Source: Tumebacillus flagellatus
GTDB taxonomy: Bacteria > Bacillota > Bacilli > Tumebacillales > Tumebacillaceae
Length of the DNA stretch: 64,000 nt
Assembly (NCBI RefSeq): GCF_000714935.1
Contig: NZ_JMIR01000004.1
Location: 1 to 64,000, forward strand
Direction: 5' to 3'
Under the pieces are notes generated by a model. The model worked only from the letters and a program-made list of their open reading frames with translations, ran no database searches and was not told the origin of the DNA. This document shows positions 8,029-16,300 of the stretch, one piece after another. Numbering within the stretch: the first letter of the stretch is position 1; each line of letters begins with the position of its first letter. Position numbers and translations under genes: made by a program.

Positions 8029-8387
8029 CGCTTTCGATGACGTTTGTTTGGGCGTTTGTCATCGGCGGCGCGATCTGCGTGATCGGGCAGTTGCTGATGG
8101 ACTTGACCAAACTCACCCCCGCGCACGTGATGGTGATTCTCGTCTGCGCCGGTGCGGTGCTGGACGGGTTTGGGCTCTATGAACCGTTGATCAAATTTGC
8201 CGGAGCGGGCGCGACGGTGCCGATCACTTCGTTTGGCAACGCGCTCGTGCACGGCGCGATGGCGGAAGCGAGTTTGCACGGCTTCGTCGGCTTGATCACG
8301 GGGATTTTTGAAGTGACGTCGGCGGGGATCTCGGCGGCGATCGTGTTCTCGTTTTTCGCCGCGCTGATCTTCCGCGCCAAGGGTTGA
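8025..8387 (+). CDS. spoVAE: Stage V sporulation protein AE (SpoVAEb-type)
   Basis: This 120-aa polytopic membrane protein, related to SpoVAC, is essential for Ca-DPA transport. Diagnostic segments are [32 protein letters not shown] and [19 protein letters not shown]. The start overlaps the spoVAD stop as ATGA; an internal ATG at 8037 would remove only four residues. Length matches the family. Confidence 0.95.
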   Translation: MTLSMTFVWAFVIGGAICVIGQLLMDLTKLTPAHVMVILVCAGAVLDGFGLYEPLIKFAGAGATVPITSFGNALVHGAMAEASLHGFVGLITGIFEVTSAGISAAIVFSFFAALIFRAKG

Positions 8388-8421
8388 TCTTACCAAAACG
8401 ACCAAAGGAGTGATGGATAAC

Positions 8422-9024
8422 ATGGCTCAAAACCAAGGTACTGGCAAGCGCAAGGTAATCGTGGTGACAGACGGCGACCAAGTGGCGCGCCGTGCCGTGG
8501 AAGAGGCAGCTTCGCAAGTGGGCTGCCGGGTGATCTCGCGTTCTTCCGGCAACCCGACCCCTTTGGACGGTGAACAGATCGTCCGGCTGGTGCAGCACGC
8601 GAAGCACGATCCGGTTGTCGTGATGTTTGACGACAACGGCAACGGCGACTTCGGATACGGTGAGCAAGCCATCCAGTACCTGACCCAACACCCGGAAATT
8701 GAAGTGTTGGGAGCTGTGGCCGTCGCTTCGAACACGCCGTTTGTCGAGGGCGTGCATGTGGATCTCTCCATCGACCAGAACCTGCGGGTGATTGAGGACG
8801 GCGTGGACAAAGACGGAATCCCGGTCAAAAACGGGGAGGGCGTCGTCTACGGCGACACGGTCGACGTGCTCTCCGAGTGCGACATTCCGATCATCGTCGG
8901 CGTCGGCGACATCGGCAAGATGCAGGGCAAAGACCATTTTATGAAGGGCGCACCGGTGACGAAAGCGGCCTTTTTAGAAATCTTGAAACGGAGTGGTTAT
9001 GAGCATGCCGCAGATTCACACTGA
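8422..9024 (+). CDS. spoVAEA: Stage V sporulation protein AEa
   Basis: This soluble protein of about 200 aa in the SpoVA operon has a Rossmann-like N-terminus (KVIVVTDGDQVARRAVEEAA), a conserved HDPVVVMFDDNGNGDFG block and the C-terminal VGVGDIGKMQGKDH. In B. subtilis SpoVAEa sits on the outer face of the inner spore membrane and is not strictly essential. ATG 8422 lies 11 bases after AAAGGAG; ATG 8413 is only 2 bases from it and less likely. The 3' end overlaps spoVAF by about 26 bases. Confidence 0.92.
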   Translation: MAQNQGTGKRKVIVVTDGDQVARRAVEEAASQVGCRVISRSSGNPTPLDGEQIVRLVQHAKHDPVVVMFDDNGNGDFGYGEQAIQYLTQHPEIEVLGAVAVASNTPFVEGVHVDLSIDQNLRVIEDGVDKDGIPVKNGEGVVYGDTVDVLSECDIPIIVGVGDIGKMQGKDHFMKGAPVTKAAFLEILKRSGYEHAADSH

Positions 9025-10510
9025 TGTGGAAATTCCGCCGTCTGATCAAGAGTTGCCGCTCGAAAAACGCTTGTCGGAGAACTTGAAGTTCTTCGAACGG
9101 GTGCTCGGGATCGGACAGAGCTTTGACATGGTCAAGCGCGAAGTCACGTTCGGGGGACACGATATGTGTCTCCTCTACGTCAACGGATTTGTGAAGGACG
9201 ACATCTTGGACGAGCTGTTGCGCAACCTCTCGACGCTCAAGCGCGAACAACTGGCGATCGACACGTACGACAAACTGTTCAAGACCTATCTGCCGCACAT
9301 TCAAGTGGAAAAAGTGGACAAAACCAACAAAATCGTCACGTCGATCCTCTCCGGTCAATCCTGCCTGTTGATCGACGGGTACGAAGCCGCCTTCTTGATC
9401 GACGCGCGCAGCTATCCGGGCCGTTCGCCCAGCGAGCCGGAACTGGAGCGCGTCGTGCGCGGCTCGCGCGACGGATTCGTGGAGACGATGGTGCAAAACT
9501 GCGTGCTGACCCGCCGCCGCATCCGCGACCCGCGCTTGCGGATGGAGTCGATGCAAATCGGCGCACGCTCCAAAACGGACGTGTGCGTGGCGTATCTTCA
9601 AGACGTCGCCGACCTTTCGCTTGTCAAAGAGATCAAGAAGCGGCTGCAAAACATCGAAGTCGACGGCATTCCGATGTCGGAGAAGACGGTGGAGGAATTT
9701 ATCATTCAACGCAACCGCTTCAACCCCTACCCGGTCGTCCGCTATACGGAACGCCCGGACGTGGCGGCGATTCACCTCTTGGAAGGTCATGTGCTGGTTT
9801 ATGTGGACACATCGCCGTCGGTCATGATCACGCCGACGACGCTGTTTCACCATGTGCAGCACGCCGAAGAATTCCGTGAGAACCCGTTTGTCGGCATGTA
9901 TGTGCGCTGGATTCGTTTCGCCGGGATTTTGGCGTCGATGTTTTTGATTCCGCTGTGGATTCTGTTCACGCTGATTCACCGCGAGTGGATGCCGCAGCAA
10001 TTGGAGTTTCTGGGGCCGGAGACGGTCGGAGCGATTCCGATCATCTTGCAGTTTATCTTCGCCGAAGTGGGGATCGACTTGATGCGGATGGCGGCGATTC
10101 ATACGCCGACACCGCTTGCCACCGCGATGGGCTTGGTCGCCGCCGTGCTGATCGGGGACATCGCCGTGAAAGTCGGGCTGTTCTCGCCGGAAGTCATCCT
10201 CTATCTGGCGGTGTCGGCCGTCGGGACGTTCGCCACGCCCAGCTATGAATTGTCGATGGCCAACAAGCTCTCGGCGATGTTCTTCATCCTCGCGGTCGGC
10301 CTCTTCGACTGGATCGGATTGGTCGTGGCGATCGGGTTTTGGGCGATCTTGCTGCTCACCACCAAATCGATCAACCGTCCGTACCTGTGGCCGCTGGTTC
10401 CGTTTAACCCCAAAGCGTTCCTCGACATCGTCGTCCGCGCTCCGATGCGCAACAAAAAAACGCGCCCGTCCATCGTGCACCCGCAGGATCGCGACCGGAT
10501 GCCGAACTGA
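8999..10510 (+). CDS. spoVAF: Stage V sporulation protein AF (GerA-family)
   Basis: This protein of about 503 aa is homologous to the A subunits of germinant receptors. It has a large soluble N-terminal region (to about residue 300; QNRFNPYPVVRYTERPDVAA-like element near 230-250) followed by a membrane domain with five or six segments (FAGILASMFLIPLWILFTL and MFFILAVGLFDWIGLVVAI). SpoVAF is a late, non-essential SpoVA component that modulates germination in Bacillus. ATG 8999 has GGAG 5 bases upstream and overlaps spoVAEa; GTG 8993 is an alternative. A terminator follows, so it is the last gene of the operon. Confidence 0.94.
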   Translation: MSMPQIHTDVEIPPSDQELPLEKRLSENLKFFERVLGIGQSFDMVKREVTFGGHDMCLLYVNGFVKDDILDELLRNLSTLKREQLAIDTYDKLFKTYLPHIQVEKVDKTNKIVTSILSGQSCLLIDGYEAAFLIDARSYPGRSPSEPELERVVRGSRDGFVETMVQNCVLTRRRIRDPRLRMESMQIGARSKTDVCVAYLQDVADLSLVKEIKKRLQNIEVDGIPMSEKTVEEFIIQRNRFNPYPVVRYTERPDVAAIHLLEGHVLVYVDTSPSVMITPTTLFHHVQHAEEFRENPFVGMYVRWIRFAGILASMFLIPLWILFTLIHREWMPQQLEFLGPETVGAIPIILQFIFAEVGIDLMRMAAIHTPTPLATAMGLVAAVLIGDIAVKVGLFSPEVILYLAVSAVGTFATPSYELSMANKLSAMFFILAVGLFDWIGLVVAIGFWAILLLTTKSINRPYLWPLVPFNPKAFLDIVVRAPMRNKKTRPSIVHPQDRDRMPN

Positions 10511-10523
10511 TCGCAAGGAGTCT

Positions 10524-10553
10524 AAAGTGCCGGACTTATCCGGCACTTTTTTC
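10524..10553 (+). terminator. Terminator of the spoVA operon
   Basis: AAAGTGCCGGA, a 4-base loop and TCCGGCACTTT followed by a T run form a compact hairpin 13 bases after the spoVAF stop codon. Confidence 0.9.
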
Positions 10554-10574
10554 TTATGTGTCGCATATCCTGCA

Positions 10575-10603
10575 TTGCATTGTTGAACGATTCTTTGTAT
10601 AAT
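10575..10603 (+). promoter_or_regulatory. Sigma-A promoter for lysA
   Basis: TTGCAT, a 17-base spacer and TATAAT match the vegetative consensus well. Transcription would start near 10610 and read a leader of about 130 bases before lysA, containing the hairpin at 10651. Confidence 0.75.
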
Positions 10604-10650
10604 CGACGTAACTTAAAATGTAGCTGTGAACCACGTCAGTAAGTACCTGC

Positions 10651-10689
10651 AACGGTCGACGACTTTTTTAGAATCGTCGGCCGTTTTTT
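10651..10689 (+). terminator. Terminator hairpin in the lysA leader (possible attenuator)
   Basis: AACGGTCGACGA pairs with TCGTCGGCCGTT, followed by TTTT. It lies about 40 bases after the predicted start of transcription and 50 bases before lysA, so unless a second promoter exists it must be read through. The leader is too short for a lysine riboswitch. Confidence 0.7.
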
Positions 10690-10740
10690 GTATAACTTTT
10701 GGATTTGATACCCGGTAAGGAACGAGAGGAGACGACAGAC

Positions 10741-12078
10741 ATGTACTTGCACGGAACCAGTCGAATCAACGAACAGGGCCATCTCGAAATCGGCGGCGTG
10801 GACACCACGGAATTGGCAGCCAAGTTCGGGACGCCGCTGTACGTGTTCGACGAGCAACTGATGCGCGAGACGATGCGCGCGTATAAGTCGGCGCTGGAAG
10901 CGACCGGCCTGCGCCATGAAGTGGCGTACGCGTCGAAAGCGTTCTGCACGCTGGCGATGTGCCGCATCGTCGCGGAAGAGGGTCTGGCGCTTGACGTCGT
11001 GTCGGGCGGCGAGTTGCACACGGCGCTGAAAGCCAATTTCCCGCCGGAGCGCATCCACTTCCACGGCAACAACAAAACTCCGGATGAAATTGAACAAGCG
11101 CTCAACGCCGGCATCGGCGCGTTTGTCGTTGACAACTTCCATGAACTGGAACTCCTCGGCGCTCTCGCCGCGGAGAAGGGCGTCGTCGCCGACATCTTGC
11201 TCCGCCTGTCGCCGGGTGTGGAAGTGCACACGCACGAATACATCTCGACCGGTCAAATCGACTCGAAGTTCGGTTTCGATCTGCAAAACGGTTCGGCGCA
11301 ACGCGCCATCCAAGAGTCGCTGAAAACCAAGGGCGTTCGCCTGATCGGTCTGCACTCGCACATCGGTTCGCAGATTTTTGAAACGGAAGGCTTCAAGCAC
11401 GCGGTGGAAATCGTCGGCGACTTGTACGCCAAGGCGATTCATGAATGGGGCGCAAGCGATCTCTCCGTGCTCAACGTCGGCGGCGGGTTCGGCATCCGCT
11501 ATACGGAAGAAGACGCGCCGCTCCTGGCGCACCAATACATCGAAGCGATCGGCACGGCGGTGAAGTCCACGTTTGACCGCCTCGGGCTCCCGTACCCGGA
11601 GATCGTGATCGAACCCGGCCGCTCCATCGTCGGCAACGCGGGCACGACGCTCTACACGATCGGCTCGATCAAGGACATTCCGGGCGTGCGCAAGTATGTT
11701 TCCGTCAACGGCGGGATGTCGGACAACCCGCGTCCGGCGCTCTACCAAGCTGTCTACGAAGCGATGCTCGCCAACCGCGCACGCGAAGAAGAGACCGAAG
11801 TGGTCTCGATTGCGGGCAAAGCGTGTGAATCGGGCGACATGCTGATCTGGGATGTGAAACTCCCGAGCGTCAAAGCGGGCGATGTCCTCGCCGTCTCCTG
11901 CACCGGCGCGTACAACTACAGCATGGCGTCGAACTACAACCGCATCGCCCGTCCGGCGGTCGTGTTTGTCCAAAACGGGCAAGCGGACGTCGTCGTCAAG
12001 CGCGAAAGCTTTGACGATGTCGTGTCGCTTGACGTGGTTCCGGCGCGTTTGTTAGACGGAGTGTTGAGCCAATCCTAA
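10741..12078 (+). CDS. lysA: Diaminopimelate decarboxylase
   Basis: This 445-aa fold-III PLP enzyme converts meso-diaminopimelate to L-lysine, the last step of lysine synthesis. The PLP lysine is Lys66 in EVAYASKAFC. Other family marks are GLHSHIGSQIF, NVGGGFGIRY, EPGRSIVGNAG, and the substrate and dimer-interface segment ACESGDML. ATG 10741 follows AGAGGAG by 9 bases. In Bacillus lysA also lies downstream of the spoVA operon. The leader terminator suggests control by attenuation. Confidence 0.97.
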   Translation: MYLHGTSRINEQGHLEIGGVDTTELAAKFGTPLYVFDEQLMRETMRAYKSALEATGLRHEVAYASKAFCTLAMCRIVAEEGLALDVVSGGELHTALKANFPPERIHFHGNNKTPDEIEQALNAGIGAFVVDNFHELELLGALAAEKGVVADILLRLSPGVEVHTHEYISTGQIDSKFGFDLQNGSAQRAIQESLKTKGVRLIGLHSHIGSQIFETEGFKHAVEIVGDLYAKAIHEWGASDLSVLNVGGGFGIRYTEEDAPLLAHQYIEAIGTAVKSTFDRLGLPYPEIVIEPGRSIVGNAGTTLYTIGSIKDIPGVRKYVSVNGGMSDNPRPALYQAVYEAMLANRAREEETEVVSIAGKACESGDMLIWDVKLPSVKAGDVLAVSCTGAYNYSMASNYNRIARPAVVFVQNGQADVVVKRESFDDVVSLDVVPARLLDGVLSQS

Positions 12079-12131
12079 CGTACAGGGCAGCGTTCAAACC
12101 GGAGAGTTCGGGACAGGCGCGGAAAGCAAGT

Positions 12132-12166
12132 CCTCCCGCTCAGGCATACGATAGCCTGAGAGGAGG
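12132..12166 (+). promoter_or_regulatory. Hairpin that can mask the Shine-Dalgarno of the 36-aa peptide gene
   Basis: CTCAGGC (12139-12145) pairs perfectly with GCCTGAG (12154-12160). The stem can extend by pairing CCTCC (12132-12136) with GGAGG (12162-12166), which is the core of the ribosome site of the downstream peptide. Translation would then require melting of the stem. Confidence 0.5.
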
Positions 12167-12173
12167 GATTGCA

Positions 12174-12284
12174 ATGGGGATGCTGTTGATGTTCTTGCCG
12201 CGTATGTTTACGTTCTTCGGATACCTTCGTCAATTCTGGCCGGTGGTCTCGGGGATGTTCGGTCGTCGTCGGGTAGCTGTATAA
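12174..12284 (+). CDS. Hydrophobic 36-aa peptide, unknown function
   Basis: This short frame begins with ATG 12174, 6 bases after a near-perfect ribosome site (AGGAGGG). The product is strongly hydrophobic and Met/Phe-rich (MGMLLMFLPRMFTFFGYLRQ then FWPVVSGMFG) with a basic tail RRRVAV, as in small amphipathic membrane peptides. It is the third-position gene after lysA and lies before a terminator region. I do not recognise a family. The strong but sequestrable ribosome site is the main evidence that it is translated. Confidence 0.5.
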   Translation: MGMLLMFLPRMFTFFGYLRQFWPVVSGMFGRRRVAV

Positions 12285-12362
12285 GCTGCTCGGCTTTTTA
12301 TTTCCAGTAAAGCTAAAGTCCCGGCGTTACTAGGACTTTTGTATTACCCGGGAAATGAACGC

Positions 12363-12396
12363 AAAAAGAGCACCGGGATTTCCGGTGCTCTTCTTT
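12363..12396 (-). terminator. Terminator for the minus-strand LTD-PLD gene
   Basis: AAGAGCACCGG (12366-12376) pairs with CCGGTGCTCTT (12382-12392), with an A run on the plus strand that becomes the U tract on the minus transcript. It may also stop the small plus-strand transcript. Confidence 0.8.
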
Positions 12397-12419
12397 GCGT
12401 TGCGGTGTGTCGGAACGAT

Positions 12420-14717
12420 TTATTGTTTCGGGTTCGGCGCGGTCACATACCAGTCGGACGGGGAGTCGGTGTCGACAGCCGGATTGATGCGCGACAGCAC
12501 TTGGTTCGTGCCGGTCGAGAGGCTCCAGCCTGCCACGTAGTTCATCCACGCCACTTCGTCGACAGCGGTGCCGGCCGGATTTTTCAGATAGAGATCGTCG
12601 CCGGTGTTGGTCAGCGTGAGGGAGAGGCCGGACACATCCAGGCCGAAGCCTTTGAACGAAGAGAACGCGGCGGAATCTTTGCCGACCGTCAAGAAGCTGT
12701 GCGCCGGAATCACGGTGCCCGACGGGATCGTGAAGGAGCCGGACTTGTTGCTCAGTTTGTAGTTCGAGAGGTCGACGGACACGTTGTTTTTGTTGTAGAG
12801 CTCGACGTATTCCTTGGTGGCGTCAGCGCCGTTGGTGTTGTAATCGACTTCGGAGATCACGACGTTCGCCGTGCCTTTGGATTCCTGCGGGTTCCAAGTT
12901 TGCGCGCCGGTCGTCCAGTCGTACCAGAACAATTGCTCATAGTAGGCGTTGACTTCGGTGTTGTCGATGATCACGCCGGTTTCGCGGTTGTTCTTCGGCG
13001 ACGATTCCGACCAGTTGATCGAAGAGACGAGCGTTTTTTGCGAGTCGACGAGCACGCCTTTGTTGTGGACTTTTTCCAAGCCGAGGGTTTTCAGGTCGAT
13101 CAGCTTGGCTTGCAGGTCGAGGTGTTCCGTGGCGGCGATGTTGTTGACGTATTGCACGGTGTACGTGTTGTCGCGCGGGTCGGTGGTGTCGAGGAACGCC
13201 GAGTCCAGCAAGATGCGGACTTTGACGCCGCGGCGGGCTGCGTCGATGCACGCTTCCAAGTAGAGGTCCGGCGTTGTCGTCGTGGAGCCGGTCGACGGAG
13301 AGCCCCAGAATTTGTGCGCGTAGAGCTGTTCGACGAGCAGGCTCTTGGTCGCCGATTTCGCGAGGCCGAGGATCGAGCCGTTTTGCAGGAACGTGGTGTC
13401 CGGCGCGAAGATCGGAGTGACGGTAAACTCGCCGTTGATCGGTTTGTTTTTGAAGTTGCCGCTGTACTTTGAAGTCGGGGTGGACGTGTCCGGCACGAAG
13501 CCCGCGGACGGCGCGCCCCACTTCGGGCTCGACGCGGTGTAGGGGAACGAATCCAAGGCGTTGACGTTCCAGTCGCCGTTGAACGTCGTTTGGTAGAACG
13601 ACGCGATGCTTTGGTTGTTCAAGATGATGCCCCAGCCGCGGTTGCCGTAGTTGGTGTTGAACGGCAGCGAGGAAGCGGCGAAGTTTTCCGATTGCACCAG
13701 GACGCGGTTGCCGTCGACGATGGCGTACTTGGCATGGTCGAAGTTATAGCGTTTGAACGCGCCGATCGTTTTGTCGTTGATGATGAAGCGCACTTGCCCT
13801 CCCGCTGCGACGATCTGTTGCGCCACATATTTGCCTTGGTCGACGAGGCCGCCGACCGGCGATCCTTCGAGGAAGACGCGGACTTTGACGCCGCGGTTGA
13901 TCGCGTTGATCATCGCGTCCATCAGCTGGGTCGCTTGAAATTCGTAGACGTTGAGGTCAATCGATGTCGTGGCGGAGTTCAGAAGCGAGACGACCGTGTT
14001 GAAGCCGTTGTCCGGGGACGAGTACGGCTGGACGGTGCCCGCAAACGAATAGGTCGGCAATCCGTAGCGCGATTGACCCGCAGCGTAGACGCGCAGGTGT
14101 TTCCAGTCGACCGCCGTGTCGGTTTCCGGGTACAGGCCGGTGGTTTCGTCCTTCTCGCGGACGTAGATTTGACCTTCGCTCACGGTCGGAATGCTGGCTC
14201 CCGACCAACCGGTCGTTGCTGTGCCGGTGCCGTAGGCCATCGTGTCCACGTTGGAGCCGTTGGAGTTGTAGAGGTAGACGGCGCTTCCGGCGTTGGCGAG
14301 CGCCGGAGCCGACCCCGTGACCGTCATTTGTGGAACGGCGGGGTCCGTGTCCGCGCCGTATTCAAAATCGGCGGTGAAGAGCATCTCCGTTTTGAAGTTC
14401 GTCGCTTGCTTGGTGACATAGACCGTCTGTCCCGCTGCGAGCGTTGTTCCGGTCGGGAACGCCAATTTTGCGGTCGAGGTGCCGACTTTCAAGTACCAGC
14501 CGGCGATGGAAATCGAGCTCGAGGTCGGATTGGTAATCGCGATGTACTCTTCCGGCTCGTACGATTCGTTCGTATCTGCATAGACTTCGGTGATCAGCGG
14601 ATAGCTGGCAGACGCCGCCTGTGAGTGCGCGGTCGGCAGAAGTCCTGCGATCAATCCTGCCGACAACAGTGCGGTCATCAATCGGCGGGTCATGCGGCGG
14701 TTACGGGCTGTCAACAT
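12420..14717 (-). CDS. Secreted phospholipase D-like protein flanked by lamin-tail domains
   Basis: This 765-aa protein starts with a Sec signal peptide (TALLSAGLIAGLLPTAHSQA). Domain order: an N-terminal lamin-tail (LTD) domain at about 38-155 (ITEVYADTNESYEPEEYIAI), two PLD half-domains with HKD-type motifs HAKYAIVDG (His328) and HNKGVLVDS (His551), and a C-terminal LTD domain at about 625-760 (VVISEVDYNTNGADATKEYV). Two HKD motifs imply an active phosphodiesterase acting on phospholipid or extracellular nucleic acid. LTD modules are often found in secreted bacterial nucleases. GGGAGG precedes the ATG. Substrate is not decidable from the sequence. Confidence 0.85.
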   Translation of the reverse strand: MLTARNRRMTRRLMTALLSAGLIAGLLPTAHSQAASASYPLITEVYADTNESYEPEEYIAITNPTSSSISIAGWYLKVGTSTAKLAFPTGTTLAAGQTVYVTKQATNFKTEMLFTADFEYGADTDPAVPQMTVTGSAPALANAGSAVYLYNSNGSNVDTMAYGTGTATTGWSGASIPTVSEGQIYVREKDETTGLYPETDTAVDWKHLRVYAAGQSRYGLPTYSFAGTVQPYSSPDNGFNTVVSLLNSATTSIDLNVYEFQATQLMDAMINAINRGVKVRVFLEGSPVGGLVDQGKYVAQQIVAAGGQVRFIINDKTIGAFKRYNFDHAKYAIVDGNRVLVQSENFAASSLPFNTNYGNRGWGIILNNQSIASFYQTTFNGDWNVNALDSFPYTASSPKWGAPSAGFVPDTSTPTSKYSGNFKNKPINGEFTVTPIFAPDTTFLQNGSILGLAKSATKSLLVEQLYAHKFWGSPSTGSTTTTPDLYLEACIDAARRGVKVRILLDSAFLDTTDPRDNTYTVQYVNNIAATEHLDLQAKLIDLKTLGLEKVHNKGVLVDSQKTLVSSINWSESSPKNNRETGVIIDNTEVNAYYEQLFWYDWTTGAQTWNPQESKGTANVVISEVDYNTNGADATKEYVELYNKNNVSVDLSNYKLSNKSGSFTIPSGTVIPAHSFLTVGKDSAAFSSFKGFGLDVSGLSLTLTNTGDDLYLKNPAGTAVDEVAWMNYVAGWSLSTGTNQVLSRINPAVDTDSPSDWYVTAPNPKQ

Positions 14718-14830
14718 GTAGGTAGCCTCCCAATTAGTTTTGCTCTTATGTGAAATAATTACGAATAATATATTATCATTCTACATTAATGTTCGACTTT
14801 TTGGCAACTCTGAATCTTTTAGGCTATTCG

Positions 14831-14863
14831 AAAAAAGACCCTCGCAGCAGGTGCGGGGGTCTT
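14831..14863 (-). terminator. Terminator after the minus-strand carboxypeptidase gene
   Basis: AAGACCCTCGCA pairs imperfectly with TGCGGGGGTCTT, with six A residues on the plus strand forming the U tract of the minus transcript. Confidence 0.75.
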
Positions 14864-14889
14864 CCTGATTGGCACGAAATTTTGCTTCC

Positions 14890-16119
14890 TTAGCTTCCTT
14901 CGTATGTTGTGGTCGATTTTGTCGTTTTTCGCTGGCGTCGTGCCCATGACAGGAACGCAAGCGCCGCCAGGATTGCGGCTCCGAGACCCATGTAGCCGAT
15001 TGTTCGTGTTTTGCTCTGACTGGTCGGTGTGAGCGGAGAGAGGACATCCGCGGCGGAAAACAGATCGGCGGAAACGACCGCTTGGTCGCCCAACTTGTAC
15101 GTGACGGTGCCTACCTTCGAACCTTTGGGAAACGGCGTTTGCGGCGGCGCGAATTCAACGGACGGCTGCAAAGTTTGTGTGGAATCCTTGGCGGTCGTGC
15201 CGTAGAGGTCTTGATGGATGACAGCGGAAACGCTCCTGCCGTTCACTTGAAACGAACCGAGGGTATCGCCCGCATGCGCGAGCAGTTTCGTGTTGAAATG
15301 ATCAAAGCCGTAGTCGAGCAGTTGCGTGGTTTCCAAGCGGATCGTCTGCTTCATCTGCACGCCCATTTCAACGGCCATCAGTTCGCGGTCGCCGCGCTTG
15401 GCGGATGCGATCATCGTCTGCCCGGCTTGATCGGTGAAGCCGGTTTTGACACCTGTTGCGCCGTCGTAGTTCCACAGCATCGGGTTGATGTTGACGAGGC
15501 GCGAGTCCCACGATTGACCGTGCCAGTCGTAGTACTGGGTGGAAACAATTTCACGAAACTTTGGATTTTTCATGGCGTAATTCGCAATCAGCGCCATATC
15601 GTAAGGCGTGGTGTAGTGGTTGTCATCGTGCAAGCCGTTTGGCGTGACGAAGTGCGTGTGCACCGCCCCGAGTTCCTTCGCTTTGGCGTTCATCATGTCG
15701 GCAAATTTGGGGACGGAGCCGCCGATGTGTTCGGCAATGGCGACCGCCGCGTCGTTGCCGGAATTCAGCATCAGGCCGTAGAGCATCTGCTCCAACGTTT
15801 CCTGTTCGCCGACTTCGAGATAGACGCGGTTTCCTTCTTGATCGCGGGCGAGTTGCGAGGTGGTCACTTTGTCCTGCAGATTGCCTTTTTCCAAAGCGAG
15901 GATGCAGGTCATGACTTTGGTGATCGAGGCGGGATACGCCTGAATGTCTTTATGTTCATCGAACAACACTTGTCCGGATTTCATGTCGATGACGACAGCG
16001 CCCTTGGCGGTCAATCCTGTCGGCGTTTCATCACTTGCGTACGCTTGGGGCATACTGATGTTGAAAACCAAACTGAAAACCAGTCCGGCTCTGCCGCACC
16101 ATGACCAAACTTTTTTCAT
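14890..16119 (-). CDS. Serine-type D-Ala-D-Ala carboxypeptidase (S11 family)
   Basis: This penicillin-binding D,D-carboxypeptidase of 409 aa trims the terminal D-Ala from peptidoglycan stem peptides outside the membrane. A signal peptide is followed by the catalytic SITK (Ser65, Lys68), SGND and KTG (GVKTGFTDQAG) motifs. The C-terminus carries a membrane anchor (IGYMGLGAAILAALAFLSW) and a basic tail. The start is set at the ATG with GGTGGAG about 10 bases upstream; a longer form has no plausible signal start. A second S11 enzyme occurs at 36.7 kb, beside spmA/spmB, so this copy may be the vegetative or the alternative sporulation form. Confidence 0.92.
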   Translation of the reverse strand: MKKVWSWCGRAGLVFSLVFNISMPQAYASDETPTGLTAKGAVVIDMKSGQVLFDEHKDIQAYPASITKVMTCILALEKGNLQDKVTTSQLARDQEGNRVYLEVGEQETLEQMLYGLMLNSGNDAAVAIAEHIGGSVPKFADMMNAKAKELGAVHTHFVTPNGLHDDNHYTTPYDMALIANYAMKNPKFREIVSTQYYDWHGQSWDSRLVNINPMLWNYDGATGVKTGFTDQAGQTMIASAKRGDRELMAVEMGVQMKQTIRLETTQLLDYGFDHFNTKLLAHAGDTLGSFQVNGRSVSAVIHQDLYGTTAKDSTQTLQPSVEFAPPQTPFPKGSKVGTVTYKLGDQAVVSADLFSAADVLSPLTPTSQSKTRTIGYMGLGAAILAALAFLSWARRQRKTTKSTTTYEGS

Positions 16120-16300
16120 TTGCTCACACTCCACCGGTTGAGATTCATGTTGAGTAGGATTGTATCTTTGTTGAGCCAACTCTTATTGTAGTATATCCAT
16201 TTATTCTGTGCAAAGTTAGTAATTAGCAGGAAAGTGCTTGCGAGCGACGAGATTCCCATGTAGAATCTTCCTGTTATCGATACATAGGAGGGGTAGGGCG

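Noticed and set aside
8939-10546. 535-codon minus-strand frame opposite spoVAF
   Set aside because: Arg/His/Asp-rich mirror of spoVAF codons with no recognisable motif.
10610-10740. Lysine riboswitch upstream of lysA
   Set aside because: The leader is only about 130 bases and lacks the conserved L-box helices; only a terminator hairpin is visible.
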